Source: Halichondria panicea | Taxonomy: Eukaryota > Porifera > Demospongiae > Suberitida > Halichondriidae | Assembly (NCBI RefSeq): GCF_963675165.1 | Contig: NC_087382.1 | Coordinates: forward strand, 5,557,963 to 5,621,962 | Direction: 5' to 3' | DNA length: 64,000 nt | Shown here: positions 21,181-32,600 of the stretch, piece by piece | Layout of the letters: each line of letters opens with the position of its first letter | Position numbering within the stretch: position 1 is the first letter of the stretch | Translations under genes and position numbers: made by a program | The notes under the pieces: generated by a model | The model's input: the letters and a program-made list of their open reading frames with translations, nothing else | What the model was told of the DNA's origin: nothing | Databases searched by the model: none

Positions 21181-22289
21181 AATTATGGTAAGGTTAGCTC
21201 TATTAGTTGACAAAGCATCAAAGAGACAGTACATGCATGCACGCAAAGACTCTGTATAAAAGTAGCAAAAATCTTGATATGGAATTCAAAAGCGAAGGAA
21301 GATTTTTACCTTTCATGTTATTACTCATGCTTATACCTATAAGAGTTTAATACTTTGATGCAGTGAATGGAGAACTCTGCAATGTTGGATCTGCCTGTAA
21401 GACAATCGATGTTGTGCATAGCTATTGCCATATTTGCAACTTTGTGCCTGACCATAGGTGCCAACTTCCCCAGACAAAACATTATCGGCTGGCCGCCAAA
21501 GGAGGCGAAATTTTGTGAATTCACAAGCACATGATTTTCAGTGCAAGGACAACAATTCACATGTTTTCCTACATGGTGTAATTGTTGAGATGCTCCAGTA
21601 GCATCATTGCTCAGCTCTCAATGTGGCTTCACTAGGCCCTGATAAATTATGGTTTTTTTCACCCATTGTTCTATTCTTTAATTCTTAAAAATTTTCCTAT
21701 TATAACTCATAAAAAATCCTCATAGAAATCTTGCCAAAAAATGTGCCTTAATAATTATAGCAAAATTATAACGTAGGCATAAACACAGCACACAACTGAC
21801 ACACGACATAATTAATATCTCATGGTTCTCTCAGTGTTATCTTGCTGACTTGAACTGATCCATAATAATTTATTCAGGCTTCAGCCATTAGTTTGCCATG
21901 AGAACATCGTTATGCAAAACTTAATGTAATGACCTTTACCCAAAATGAACATTGGACAATAATTTTGCGTGTGTGAGGAGAGCTTCATTCAGCAACTGGC
22001 ACTGCATAGACTTTAAAGACTGTAGAGACTCTATTATAATTATATAGGTAAACCTATATATATCTAGCTGGTTTTTTATTTTGTTGTACTTTTGAGAATG
22101 CACTGCCACATTCAATCAGAGATCTTTGCATCATAAAATTACCGCAGTCGCGCTGTCTCATTGTATCGGGGGGAGTGCCATTGTACAAACGGCATTCCAT
22201 TGTTTATACTCTGTTGTTTACATAGCTAGCCACCGGCCAGATGTTCAATGTTAAATGATTAGCGATCTAGACTAGCCAAGATTACACTA

Positions 22290-22400
22290 AGCAGAAGTCA
22301 GATGTTGTGCTATTAGGAAGGGGTGAAACTCACAGTCTTTTCTTGTACGTCCCAAGCTTTGTGAGCTGCCAGTATAGTACAGTTTGCTTTTTAATCTGAG
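22290..22400 (+). other. Conserved 5' non-coding exon of TRPA gene 3 (inferred)
   Basis: It ends TTTTTAATCTGAG at the donor GTAGAC (22401). The inferred intron, 22401-22573, ends GATTGCAG and is within 1 nt of the length of the gene 2 intron. The stretch is very similar to the one before gene 1. Confidence 0.6.
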
Positions 22401-22621
22401 GTAGACTAGATGTCTTTACAACACTGTAATTATTTTCACTGCTGTTGATGTGTGAGTCACTTTATATAATACTAATAGAATAGATCTAAGTCCTAAGTGT
22501 AGAATCACAGAAGAGAGTGGATGATTGTGACCCACATAGTTTATAATTAATTTTATACTGATACTGATTGCAGAAATTCTGTGCTAACTCTTCAATCTAT
22601 GGTGCTGGTGATACTGAAAAG

Positions 22622-25600
22622 ATGTCAAAGCAAATCTCCATCAAATTGGAACCCATTTCTGAAAATAAAGACAAGACGGTGCCATCTCACAGCTTAAAGT
22701 CTTTGGCCATAGTAGCTGCAGCGTTTAAGCGAAGACCCAATAACAGCACAAGAGCGTTCACGAAGTGCTCGTCGAAACAGCTAAGCCTAGAACTGTACTT
22801 GTATGAAGACACAGTGCCTGTTATCACACTGGTGACTGAAGGAAGGCTGGAAGAGCTGAAGAGTGCTATTAACGAGCACAATTTGACCCTTACAGAGGTT
22901 AATGAAAATGGCCAAACTCTCTTGCATCATGCCGTTCTACACAACCAAGAGCTCATTATGTCGTTCCTGATTGATAATGGTTGTAATGTGGATGCTGTGG
23001 ATAATAGGGGAAACACTCCTCTCCATCTAGCTGCTGACAATGATCTTCCTGAAGCCTGTCACCTCCTGTTGACGAATGGAGCAAATGATTCCATCCTTAA
23101 TAAAGACGCATTCGCCCCGCTTCATCTTGCAGCTCGAGGGAAAAATAAGTCTCTTTCAGCCATCTTAGACCACCCTATTAATACGTCTGTGCAAGGACAT
23201 CGTGGCATGACTGTAGTACATATTATCTGTGAGCATGACAACATCGAAGGAATGGACATCATCCAGACCAAGGTTACTACAGATTTATTGAAGACCAAGA
23301 AAACGGGTTTCAAACTATTAGTCCCTGACGACAATGGACTGACTCCAATTCATCTAGCAGCTCGCAAAAACTCTTACCGAGTGCTCGATTATATTATCCG
23401 CAGTGCAATTGAGTTTGGGCATGATATTGACCTAGTTTTCGGATTTCTAGACGAGGATAACAGTACTCCACTACACGCTGCCGTGGACAGCTGCAACACA
23501 GAAGTCGTTGAGGTACTGCTTAAACACGGAGCCTCTCCAGTCAACTCCAAGGGCGACCTCATCCCCCCTCTGCATCTGGCTTGCTCTCAAGGAAGATCCG
23601 ACATGGTCAAGATGATGGTGGAGCATGTTGGCCCTCAAATCATTTCATCCACAGATCAACAACAGAAGACACCTCTCCACCATTGTGCACTGTCCATCTA
23701 CAGCTCCTTCATGATCCCCTTCTTAATCGAAAATGGAAAAGGAATTATCCAGATTGACGCTCACGATGCAAGAGGCCGTACTCCCTTACATAACGCCATC
23801 ACCTCAGCTAATCTGGCTGGTTTCAAAGAATTGATATCGTATGGGGCGAGTCCACTTGCCAAGGATCAGGAAGGATTAAATGCTCTTCATCTTGCTCTGA
23901 ATAGCAAAAGGAAGGTGGTAGTCAATGCTCTTTTAGAGCTGTCCTGTGCTCCCGAGCTGATTAGCCAAACTTGTAACAAAGGATACTCAGCAATCCATCA
24001 AGCTCTTCATGTAGGCCATAGTGAAGTGATCCCTAAAATGTTTGCAGCCCTCCGTCACGCTTCCGATGTTCAAAAAATGGAAGACGAAGAAGGAAATAAC
24101 TACCTCCACATAGCTGCCATTAAAGGTGATGTCAAAGCTCTGAAAGCTCTCCTAAATGTGCTTGAGATTCACCAGCTGCTGAACGAACCCAACAATTGTG
24201 GTATGACCCCACTTCACTCCGCTGCCACTGGAGGTCATTTTCGGTGCATTGACCTGCTGTTAAACAATGGTGCAATGTTCCACAAAGCCTTGAATGGCGA
24301 GACAGCATTCATGATAGCTTGCAAGAAAGGCTTTACGAGTTGTGCCACGCTGCTGCTACAGTCGCAACCATCACAGATTGAAGTCACTGATGAACATGGC
24401 AATACTGCTCTTCATGCAGCGGCAATAAGCAAGACACCATCACTGATTACGTTAATACTTGACAAAAATTGCAAGCTGGGTGCCAACTTTGAATCACTAA
24501 GCTTCTTTGACATGATCATTGACAGTGGTGACTTGGACTGTGTGTTGGCAGTGATCAACCATGATCGCTGGCAGGAGTGTCTCAACTTTTTCTCTCCTTC
24601 TTGCCCCAGCCCCTTTATACGACTTATTGAGCAAATGCCTAAAGCAGCCAAAGCAGTGCTAGATCGATGTCACTCAAGAGCCACCCTCGACAAATCCCAT
24701 CCAGACTATTGGGAATCCTTTGAATTTAAGTACCTCTACAGCCAAAAGTCAAAGGAGAGTAAGATCCACGGTAGTCTCCTCTCTTTAGATTCCAATTCAG
24801 TGTACTCGAATTCAGTGCACTCAGAAAAAGAAGATGTTACCGAGGCAACAGTAAAGTACAAAGGAAATGGTCAGAGTAACCTACCTCAAGATCAAAGTCA
24901 AATTTGTGTAAAGGAAGTGAATTTTGGACAGAAGACAATGAAAATCTTACAGAAGATGAAACAATTCAGACGACAAGCTCTTCTAACTCACCCAGTAGTG
25001 AATGCTTTTTTGGAATCAAAGTGGCGAAGGTATGGAAGTATCTACTATTTTACTGTTTACGTCTTCCAAGTCTTGATGGTGGTCCTTCTTTCAACCTTTG
25101 TTGTGCTTGCTCCACATCCACTTAAACTGCTTAGCACTGTAAACGAGACTGATCCGAACAGTACTGAAAACGGAGACTATGTCTTAAATCTCACCCTGGG
25201 GCTCACAGTGATACGTGCTGTGACTACATGCTTAAATAGTGTGTACATGATACTCGTCATATTCAATGTTGTCGTACAAATTAAAAGAAAAAATGGTATT
25301 GGTCCATTCCTTCAACTTACAGTCTGGATCAACGTTTTGTCAGTGATCTTTATGTATACCTTTTTGTTGTTTATCAGTTGGGCGCCAGTGTGGCCATTTG
25401 GAGGTGTCAGCTGCTTCTTATCGTGGCTGTCTCTCCTCCTACTCTTAGAGAATCTTTCACTCCCTGGTACCATTGTTAAAATGCTTCTCGAAGTTACCAA
25501 AACAGTTCTCCTTGTACTTTTTGTCAGTACATTCTTGTTACTTGCATTTGCATTCTCATTCTACATCCTCGCTGGCAATATCAGTGAATTTGACAATATT

Positions 25601-26197
25601 GGATACTCTTTTCTTTCTGTATTTGGCTTTATGCTGGGAGAGTTGCCCTATGACACATATATCGGATTAGATGTGGCTGGGAATCTGTCTTTTGGGACGA
25701 TAGTTCTTGTTTTCACTATGTTTTCGGGTATTATACTAAGCATTGTCCTTGCTAATCTACTCATTGGCTTAGCTGTGGGAGACATTGAAAGAGTAAAGTT
25801 AAATGCCATTCTACAGAGAAAGGACATCGAGATCGAATACTTTGCTCAGCTAGACGCCTCGATTCCAAGAGGATCATTGAAACGCTTTTCTCTTCTATCG
25901 CACACCATCTACCCGAATAGGAATCGTTCGATATGGTCAATATGGCGAGACAGTTGGAAATGGATCGAGTATCAAATAGAACCAGAACAATCGGATACTA
26001 CTAGCTCTGCAAACATAGCAGCATGCATCTCAGATATTGCTGAGTTAAAGCTCCACGTTCTCGAGCTGAAGGAGACACTGCAGCTGATGCAAGAAACCAA
26101 TACTGAGTTAAGACGCTATCATGGCCTGTCAGCTCGGAGCAGCCTTAGATCATTAGACTTTAATGCTAGTGAAGAACTTACAGATAACTGGCGATAG
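22622..26197 (+). CDS. TRPA: TRPA-type ankyrin-repeat cation channel, copy 3
   Basis: A third intronless TRPA-like channel, 1,191 residues, with the same domain order. It shares late ankyrin residues with copy 1 (ILDKNCKLGANFESL) and the N-terminal NNSTR segment with copy 2. It is the most divergent copy between TM1 and TM4: the TM1-TM2 loop (NGDYVLNLTLGLTVIRAV), TM2 and TM3 differ, while the pore loop (FGFMLGELPYD) and TM6 (NLLIGLAVGDIERV) stay the same. A short insertion with a repeated NSVYS/NSVHS lies in the linker before TM1. The start MSKQ is in frame 48 nt after the acceptor at 22573. Likely a functional paralogue: no stop or frameshift is seen. Confidence 0.93.
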   Translation: MSKQISIKLEPISENKDKTVPSHSLKSLAIVAAAFKRRPNNSTRAFTKCSSKQLSLELYLYEDTVPVITLVTEGRLEELKSAINEHNLTLTEVNENGQTLLHHAVLHNQELIMSFLIDNGCNVDAVDNRGNTPLHLAADNDLPEACHLLLTNGANDSILNKDAFAPLHLAARGKNKSLSAILDHPINTSVQGHRGMTVVHIICEHDNIEGMDIIQTKVTTDLLKTKKTGFKLLVPDDNGLTPIHLAARKNSYRVLDYIIRSAIEFGHDIDLVFGFLDEDNSTPLHAAVDSCNTEVVEVLLKHGASPVNSKGDLIPPLHLACSQGRSDMVKMMVEHVGPQIISSTDQQQKTPLHHCALSIYSSFMIPFLIENGKGIIQIDAHDARGRTPLHNAITSANLAGFKELISYGASPLAKDQEGLNALHLALNSKRKVVVNALLELSCAPELISQTCNKGYSAIHQALHVGHSEVIPKMFAALRHASDVQKMEDEEGNNYLHIAAIKGDVKALKALLNVLEIHQLLNEPNNCGMTPLHSAATGGHFRCIDLLLNNGAMFHKALNGETAFMIACKKGFTSCATLLLQSQPSQIEVTDEHGNTALHAAAISKTPSLITLILDKNCKLGANFESLSFFDMIIDSGDLDCVLAVINHDRWQECLNFFSPSCPSPFIRLIEQMPKAAKAVLDRCHSRATLDKSHPDYWESFEFKYLYSQKSKESKIHGSLLSLDSNSVYSNSVHSEKEDVTEATVKYKGNGQSNLPQDQSQICVKEVNFGQKTMKILQKMKQFRRQALLTHPVVNAFLESKWRRYGSIYYFTVYVFQVLMVVLLSTFVVLAPHPLKLLSTVNETDPNSTENGDYVLNLTLGLTVIRAVTTCLNSVYMILVIFNVVVQIKRKNGIGPFLQLTVWINVLSVIFMYTFLLFISWAPVWPFGGVSCFLSWLSLLLLLENLSLPGTIVKMLLEVTKTVLLVLFVSTFLLLAFAFSFYILAGNISEFDNIGYSFLSVFGFMLGELPYDTYIGLDVAGNLSFGTIVLVFTMFSGIILSIVLANLLIGLAVGDIERVKLNAILQRKDIEIEYFAQLDASIPRGSLKRFSLLSHTIYPNRNRSIWSIWRDSWKWIEYQIEPEQSDTTSSANIAACISDIAELKLHVLELKETLQLMQETNTELRRYHGLSARSSLRSLDFNASEELTDNWR

Positions 26198-26834
26198 ATT
26201 TCAGGCTATTTTGTTGTCACACCATTTATTTTAGTTTTTTGTAACTATTGTTTAAGATTGTGACAGCATTGAAAATTAGTATCTATAATATAATAATACT
26301 GAGCACGATGGTGATGTAATAATTATAAGCTCATCACACCACTTATATAGTTATATCACTACCTCTCTAGTCCAATAATGAGTTAATTATTGTATGCTTG
26401 CTGTACATGTGTTGACAATTGTTTGTTTAGGTACAGAATACATTGTAGTTAAAATCACAAAAGTTGCTAGCCGTAGCCAGTAGTAATTGATTGTGAATGC
26501 TCGTAATGCTCCCTCCCCCTTGTCTCGATTCTCTCGAATCATTATACCAAAGCTATATTAATCTTATAGACTAGGTCTATAATATATTGATTTTGGAGGA
26601 ATCTCGAGAGTAATCAACCAACCCCTACCGGGGGCCGGGTCCAAAATATTTTGATGTACTTACATGCACCCTATACATTAATTATTAGATTGTACATGTA
26701 TAGCTAATATTATATACACATGCAGTATAATAATCATAATTAATTATGCTCCAAAATAATGGTAATGGTAAGCAAAACTCATTAATGTGTTATAATAAAT
26801 CAAAATGTTTCGTAACCCTAGGAGCTAAAACAGT
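26198..26834. other. Convergent spacer between TRPA gene 3 and ERP44
   Basis: It holds the two facing 3' ends. The sequence is A/T-rich with many ATTAATTAT-like stretches. I see no gene and no clear element. Confidence 0.5.
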
Positions 26835-29598
26835 TCATAGTTCATCTCTGAAAGAGTAACGTGATCTTCCCGGGGCCAACTTCTTGAACTCACTCTCTGG
26901 GGGGCTTCCATCCACATCTCTCCTCTGCTGTTGGTGGGAGGCCGTCTCTTGAGGCTACAATTTATGTATGTGGGGGGGGGGGGGTAGATCAACGCTAACT
27001 ATCGTAGTGGAAATACTCATCATACACAATACACTATATACGTGTACCGCATTTACTGGACCAGTATATAGAGAGTGGATTGGACTTTGCTCTTGGAGCG
27101 TATACAGTGCGTGTGTCTCAGACCGCTTACAACTTAAACACAAGCACATTTCCTTACTGCATTGGTTGGGTTATGGAAATCTCTGTGAAGTTTGCCCGAG
27201 TGTAGGTCAGTAATGAACTGGTGAATCTTTCCAGGAACTCTGTAAGAATGTCAAGCGAATATACATTGTATACAGAGTAGTTTTAAGGGAAGGCAGAGCA
27301 TTGAAAATGACTTGCATGAACATTATCCCGCAATTTAAAATGTATAGCTGTAACGGTCTGTCTATATATAGAGTAGAGACCAACAGTGGCTGTAACAAAT
27401 AAGTGGGGTTAAAACGGAGATGTTAGGGCCCATAACCTGTAGATGGGTTGTAGTCGAATGCACATTGTGTCATGGCGGCCTTTGTATTGGTTATTTGCAT
27501 GGTCTTCCCCTTTATGTACTTTGGGCATGGAACTAGAGCATTCCAAGCTTCTAGATGTGATTGTCATCAGCCATAATAAACACAGTGTAAAAGTCGTCAT
27601 GCACTTTGCACCCTTCAGTAGTCTTATACCTGAAGTCGTCAAAGTTTGGGAAGACATACATGTGACGGAAACTGTCTATCGCTATCACCGGAAGGTCCTG
27701 CAGGGTTAAAAGGTCAATTGGTTTTGTACCCAGTGAATGAGAATTAGCTTACATTGGCATGTTTGCCGAGATGGTGAAGGGGGTGGGCGAACATGACACC
27801 ATTGGCCGTCACCACGTTCACTGTGCCTGTGTGTGTGGGGGGGGGGTGGAGTGTGAGGTGGGTGGGGTGTGTGAATGCTTATCAACCACATCAAAATGTA
27901 CAGAACATGACCCACCCCTGTGCGTGTGGGGGGTGGAGTGTGAGGTGGGTGGAGTGGGTGGGGTGTGTGAATGCTTATCAACCACATCAAAATGTACAGA
28001 ACATGACCCACCGACTCTAATGGTACTAAGGTTAGGGTTAGGGTTAGTGCTGTCACTTTGATACAATTAAAGAATTATAGTCTAAAGTCTACTTTATAAC
28101 AGGGCAGTTATAGCTGAAAATCCAGTCTTCTACAAAACATATCACCACGCAGTCACATGTCTCTAATGTACATGCCAACACCATCCCATAAAAACAGTAG
28201 TACAGTAGAACCTCAATTATCCGGCTTGGCAGTTTTCTTGTTATTAATTTAGAAAATGGGCGTGTCCCTCAAACGCGCATGCGCGTTGCAGCTGTTACCA
28301 TGGAGACATGCCTGCTTATCTTCTGCGCATGCGCATACAACCATGTGGCACTGCTGTTTATCAATAAAGTGGGTGGATCAAGGCGTGGTTTATCTCCGGC
28401 CTGCTTCTGGAACCAAGGTGTCCGGATAATCGAGGTTCTACTGTAGCTACAAACAGGAAGACGTAATGAAGTACCGCGGGTGCTGGTGCCTCAGTGGAGG
28501 TGTAAAAGCTACATGACATAAAGCTACTATTAGCAATAGTTTTATACACACGATGAACATTTTTGCATTGATTAATTTTGCTGCATGCAGGCAGAACAGA
28601 GAAACTCAAGGAGTGGGTAATGATCGACCATGATTGTTGTTAAAAAGGATCAATGCCAAGTCTAAAATTAATGGCTGCAAGTCAGCAGAGCCTTGCAGCT
28701 CTCTTCTCACTCTTGCAGCTACTAATAGCTAGCATTCTAGTGCAGAGCTAACTACTAAGTAGAGTAGCAACACTCCATGGACACGTTTTTCTATGCACTC
28801 TTCTGAAAAGGCTGCAATGGCATTCCAAGTAAGCAAAACTAGGCATAACTCGAGAACCAAGCATTATTTTGCAAATCCACGAATTAAAATCTAAGAAAAC
28901 ATGACTAGAAGCCTATAGAACTCTTACTTGCACTTCATTGATCCTTGAACAGCTGTAGCAGTCTACACAGACACACAGACACACTACCGTATACCTCGCT
29001 TGCACATGCGCACCGAGGTAAAATAATTGAACTAATTAAGGCACACACTTTGGGTAAGATACATGTACTTCAGAAGATACTTAGAAATTTAACTACTGTG
29101 TATTCCTATCACACTACATTGTACATGCATGTACATGTACATATGGTTTCTAACAACATATCAGCTCTACAAAGAATTCCTCTACAAAGAATTCTACAGC
29201 AGAACCACTAAATGTGGGCTCCCTGAAACAAGGGCATCAGGACACTCAAGCAAGTCCCATATCAACACAAAACTCATAGAAACTAAACACTGAAACGCCT
29301 TGATTTTTTAGGTCCCAAATGCATGTGTCTATATTTAGAGGTTCCATTCTATACAAGTTTCCAACACAGATACTAACCTTTGTGACTGCCAAGGTCAGCT
29401 GCAACTCTTTCTCTGTATTCTTCCTTAACCTGCGGCCGGTCAGGATGGTAGAAGAGGAGCAAAAGAGGAAGTCCCTCTTCAGTGAGCTCCTCCCCATTTT
29501 GGAACGTGATCTCTCGAATAAACGGCACACAGCGATCGTGTAACCACATGACTACATTGGAAAAATCACTCGTATTTCCAGTGTACACAACATCCGAA

Positions 29599-29668
<70 letters not shown>

Positions 29669-32600
29669 AGGGGAGATGAGTACATGTAAATACTATAAAC
29701 TTTAATTCAAATCTCAGTGGTTAAACTACAGTGAATTGAGACAGCGAAAACCACAGTTAGAGCCCCACACATAAATATATATACTAATCCTAATAGGCCG
29801 AAAATCGGCATTACATGTACTGTATCTTAAGTAGCCCGTACAAGGGATCAAGCTATGCATGTAGAAGTGACCGGCAAGTGACCACGGTAATGGGTTGCTT
29901 ACACCACAAGCCACAACTAGTGAGCCTATTCCTCCCACATACTCGGGTCATTGCATATCGGGAAACCGTTAGTTACAGATGAGCGGACGAAAATGCTTTA
30001 TTCTGTTCAGTTGGCACAAGTAAACCCACAGTGTACTACTACAGTTGTGATTAGGAATTCCTGTGATCATCATGTGATCATCATGTGATCAACGTACCCC
30101 CTCTTCTCGGAAGGCCAGCTGTGTAGTTTCCGTTGTTCTGCACAAAAAGGGGAAACCATTCATAACAATTGCTCATGAAATACACGTAACTATATAAATA
30201 CAATGAACCGGTATAATACAGCCTCCCTACATGACTGTATTATAGTACAGTAGGGCCGCAAACATGTGGTTGAACTTGTGTTAGCAGGTCATCCCTGCGT
30301 ACTCTTGATCTACAAGGGGGACCATCCCTGCGTACTCTTGGTCTACAAGGGGGACCATCCCTGCGTACTCTTGGTCTACAAGGGGGACCATCCCTGCGTA
30401 CTCTTGGTCTACAAGGGGGACCATCCCTGCGTACTCTTGGTCTACAAGGGGGACCATCCCTGCGTACTCTTGGTCTACAAGGGGGACCATCCCTGCGTAC
30501 TCTTGGTCTACAAGGGGGACCATCCCTGCATACTCTTGGTCTACAAGGGGGACCATCCCTGCATACTCTTGGTATACAAGGGGGACCATCCATGCATACT
30601 CTTGGTCTATTAAGGGGTCCACTATGTGCGCTAGTGCACTTGTACAGCACCTTGTTGCTTTGATTACAGAACACTAACTCACCCTATCAAACTGTAGAAC
30701 GGGCAATCGTCTCGTAGAATAATGGCAGCCTTAAGGATGTGTGTATGTGGGCGTGTGTGTGTGATCAATACTTGATAAACTTTATCGTCTGCCACACGAC
30801 TCAATAAACGAAACATAAAGAAGTTTCGCTATACACTACGTAGTTACACGTAAGAAGTAAGAATTAAAGAGACAATAGTTAATTGAAGCAACCCGAAATG
30901 GCCAAGAGCGAGACTCGTGACCGTAACGTGTGTTGAGATGTGCTGGCTCACCTTTGAGAAGAAGAGGTACTCGTTGCTCTGGTTACTAGGGTAGAATCCG
31001 ACAATTGCCTTCTTTACTTCCTAACAACAAGAAAATTATGGTCAGCTGTGGCAATGGCAATGGCAATGGCTTCCCGTTACAAGGAAACCATGGATAGTCA
31101 TTAACAAACGCACACAAGAGATAACTATAGCGAAACTGAAACACTTTATAATCAGGTCACCCTCTATAATACAGCCAGGCTAATGGGCACCAAAGTCTCC
31201 ATAGCATGCGTTTCATTCAACCTGTGTTATAGCAGGCCGCCTCCATAAATTATTTTGGTTTGCCATAGGTGACCATGCACTATAGATAAGGTTCACTATA
31301 TACGTACACAACAATGGGCAATATAATTCATGTAAGACTGCAACACACGAGATCTACACAATAGGCAGGTATAATATAATTATACATACGTTGTAGAGCA
31401 AGCACAGCACTGATTTAGACTATGTATAGGTCACAACAGAATAGGAACATTCCTCTACCTCCAATTTAACATCCGTGTACTCTGAAATAGGATGAACGGG
31501 ATCACTCAACTGCTCCTTCACAAACTGTATGATGGCCTCTTGCGACCGTTGACCTCTGTACTCACGTTTAGCCACCTAAAGTGAAAATACATGAAGCTGT
31601 AACTCCACTTTCTGGTTTATTACAGGCAGTGTTACACACTATATTATTATGATACAGTTGATAAATGAACCTCCAAACAAGGGACAAAGTTCAACATAAT
31701 TATGCCTTTCATAAAGATAGCTAGTGCTCACATTCCCTACACATAACCTCGTCTTGTACTCACTGAGCCATGTCGTATCAACTTGATAGTTGGGTATTTG
31801 GAGATGTGGAACGGTGTTGAACATAGGTCTTCTGTGAGAGTGCAATGTGTGTGTCGTGTGTGCTGAGTTAAGTGACGAATGGATGCATGTAATTTTTCTA
31901 CACACGGTAGAACTCCTAAGAAACAATGTTACAGCTCCAGCTCCAGCTATAGAGCCTTGTAGTGAATTCGTGTAAAAGTAGCAGGTGGGATGAACACGTA
32001 CAATCGTACAAGATAATAATAACGCCACTTACTGTTTTGCTCACAATTCACTCTTCCCAATATCACTCGATTCTGTAAAAATACAGTTACAGTAAAACCA
32101 GGAAATACCACACCAGACGCTAGTAAAAAAGGAAGCTACTGCTATAGTGATTATGCTCTAACACACACACATACTACAGGTGTATGAAAACAGAGAGGGA
32201 TGCACATACGTTATCATGAATGCTCCGCACACACACACCTACACACCGCAGTCCACCCCATTAATCATACACCCTTTACCCTTTACAATCACCACTGCTC
32301 CTACTGTGCACTTCCTACACACGCCATCCCCTCCCACCCACACACACACACACACACACACCGGCTCTTCTTCGTTCAAAATGTCTGCTGCCTTGTTGAA
32401 GATGGGCTGGAGCATCTGACTGAACCGACACCATTCAGCATAGAAATTGATCAATATAATATCAGCACTATCTGTGGGAGGTAGTCACACACGTTGTAAC
32501 TAACTGAGATACGGAACAACAACTTTACTTTCAGCTTCACCATAGAGCAATAATTAATACGGGTCTTAACGGGTCTTATTTAATCATCCTAACAAATACC

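Larger units (their letters stand above)
19080..22621. other. Expanded spacer between TRPA genes 2 and 3
   Basis: About 3.5 kb without a supported gene. The first 2.1 kb is almost wholly inverted-repeat elements, listed separately. About 21200-22260 is A/T-rich with nothing recognisable. The end holds the conserved TRPA 5' exon and its intron. Confidence 0.6.

Noticed and set aside
27443-28061. Plus-strand open frames opposite ERP44 exons 11 and 12
   Set aside because: The minus strand carries conserved ERP44 exons here, and the plus-strand frames consist of repeat translation and antisense.
30288-30617. Regular repeats that could suggest a CRISPR array
   Set aside because: Units are contiguous with no unique spacers, and the DNA is eukaryotic.
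30240-30674. Long open frames on both strands (115-144 codons)
   Set aside because: They come entirely from the 33-bp minisatellite, whose unit is a multiple of three, and lie inside an ERP44 intron.
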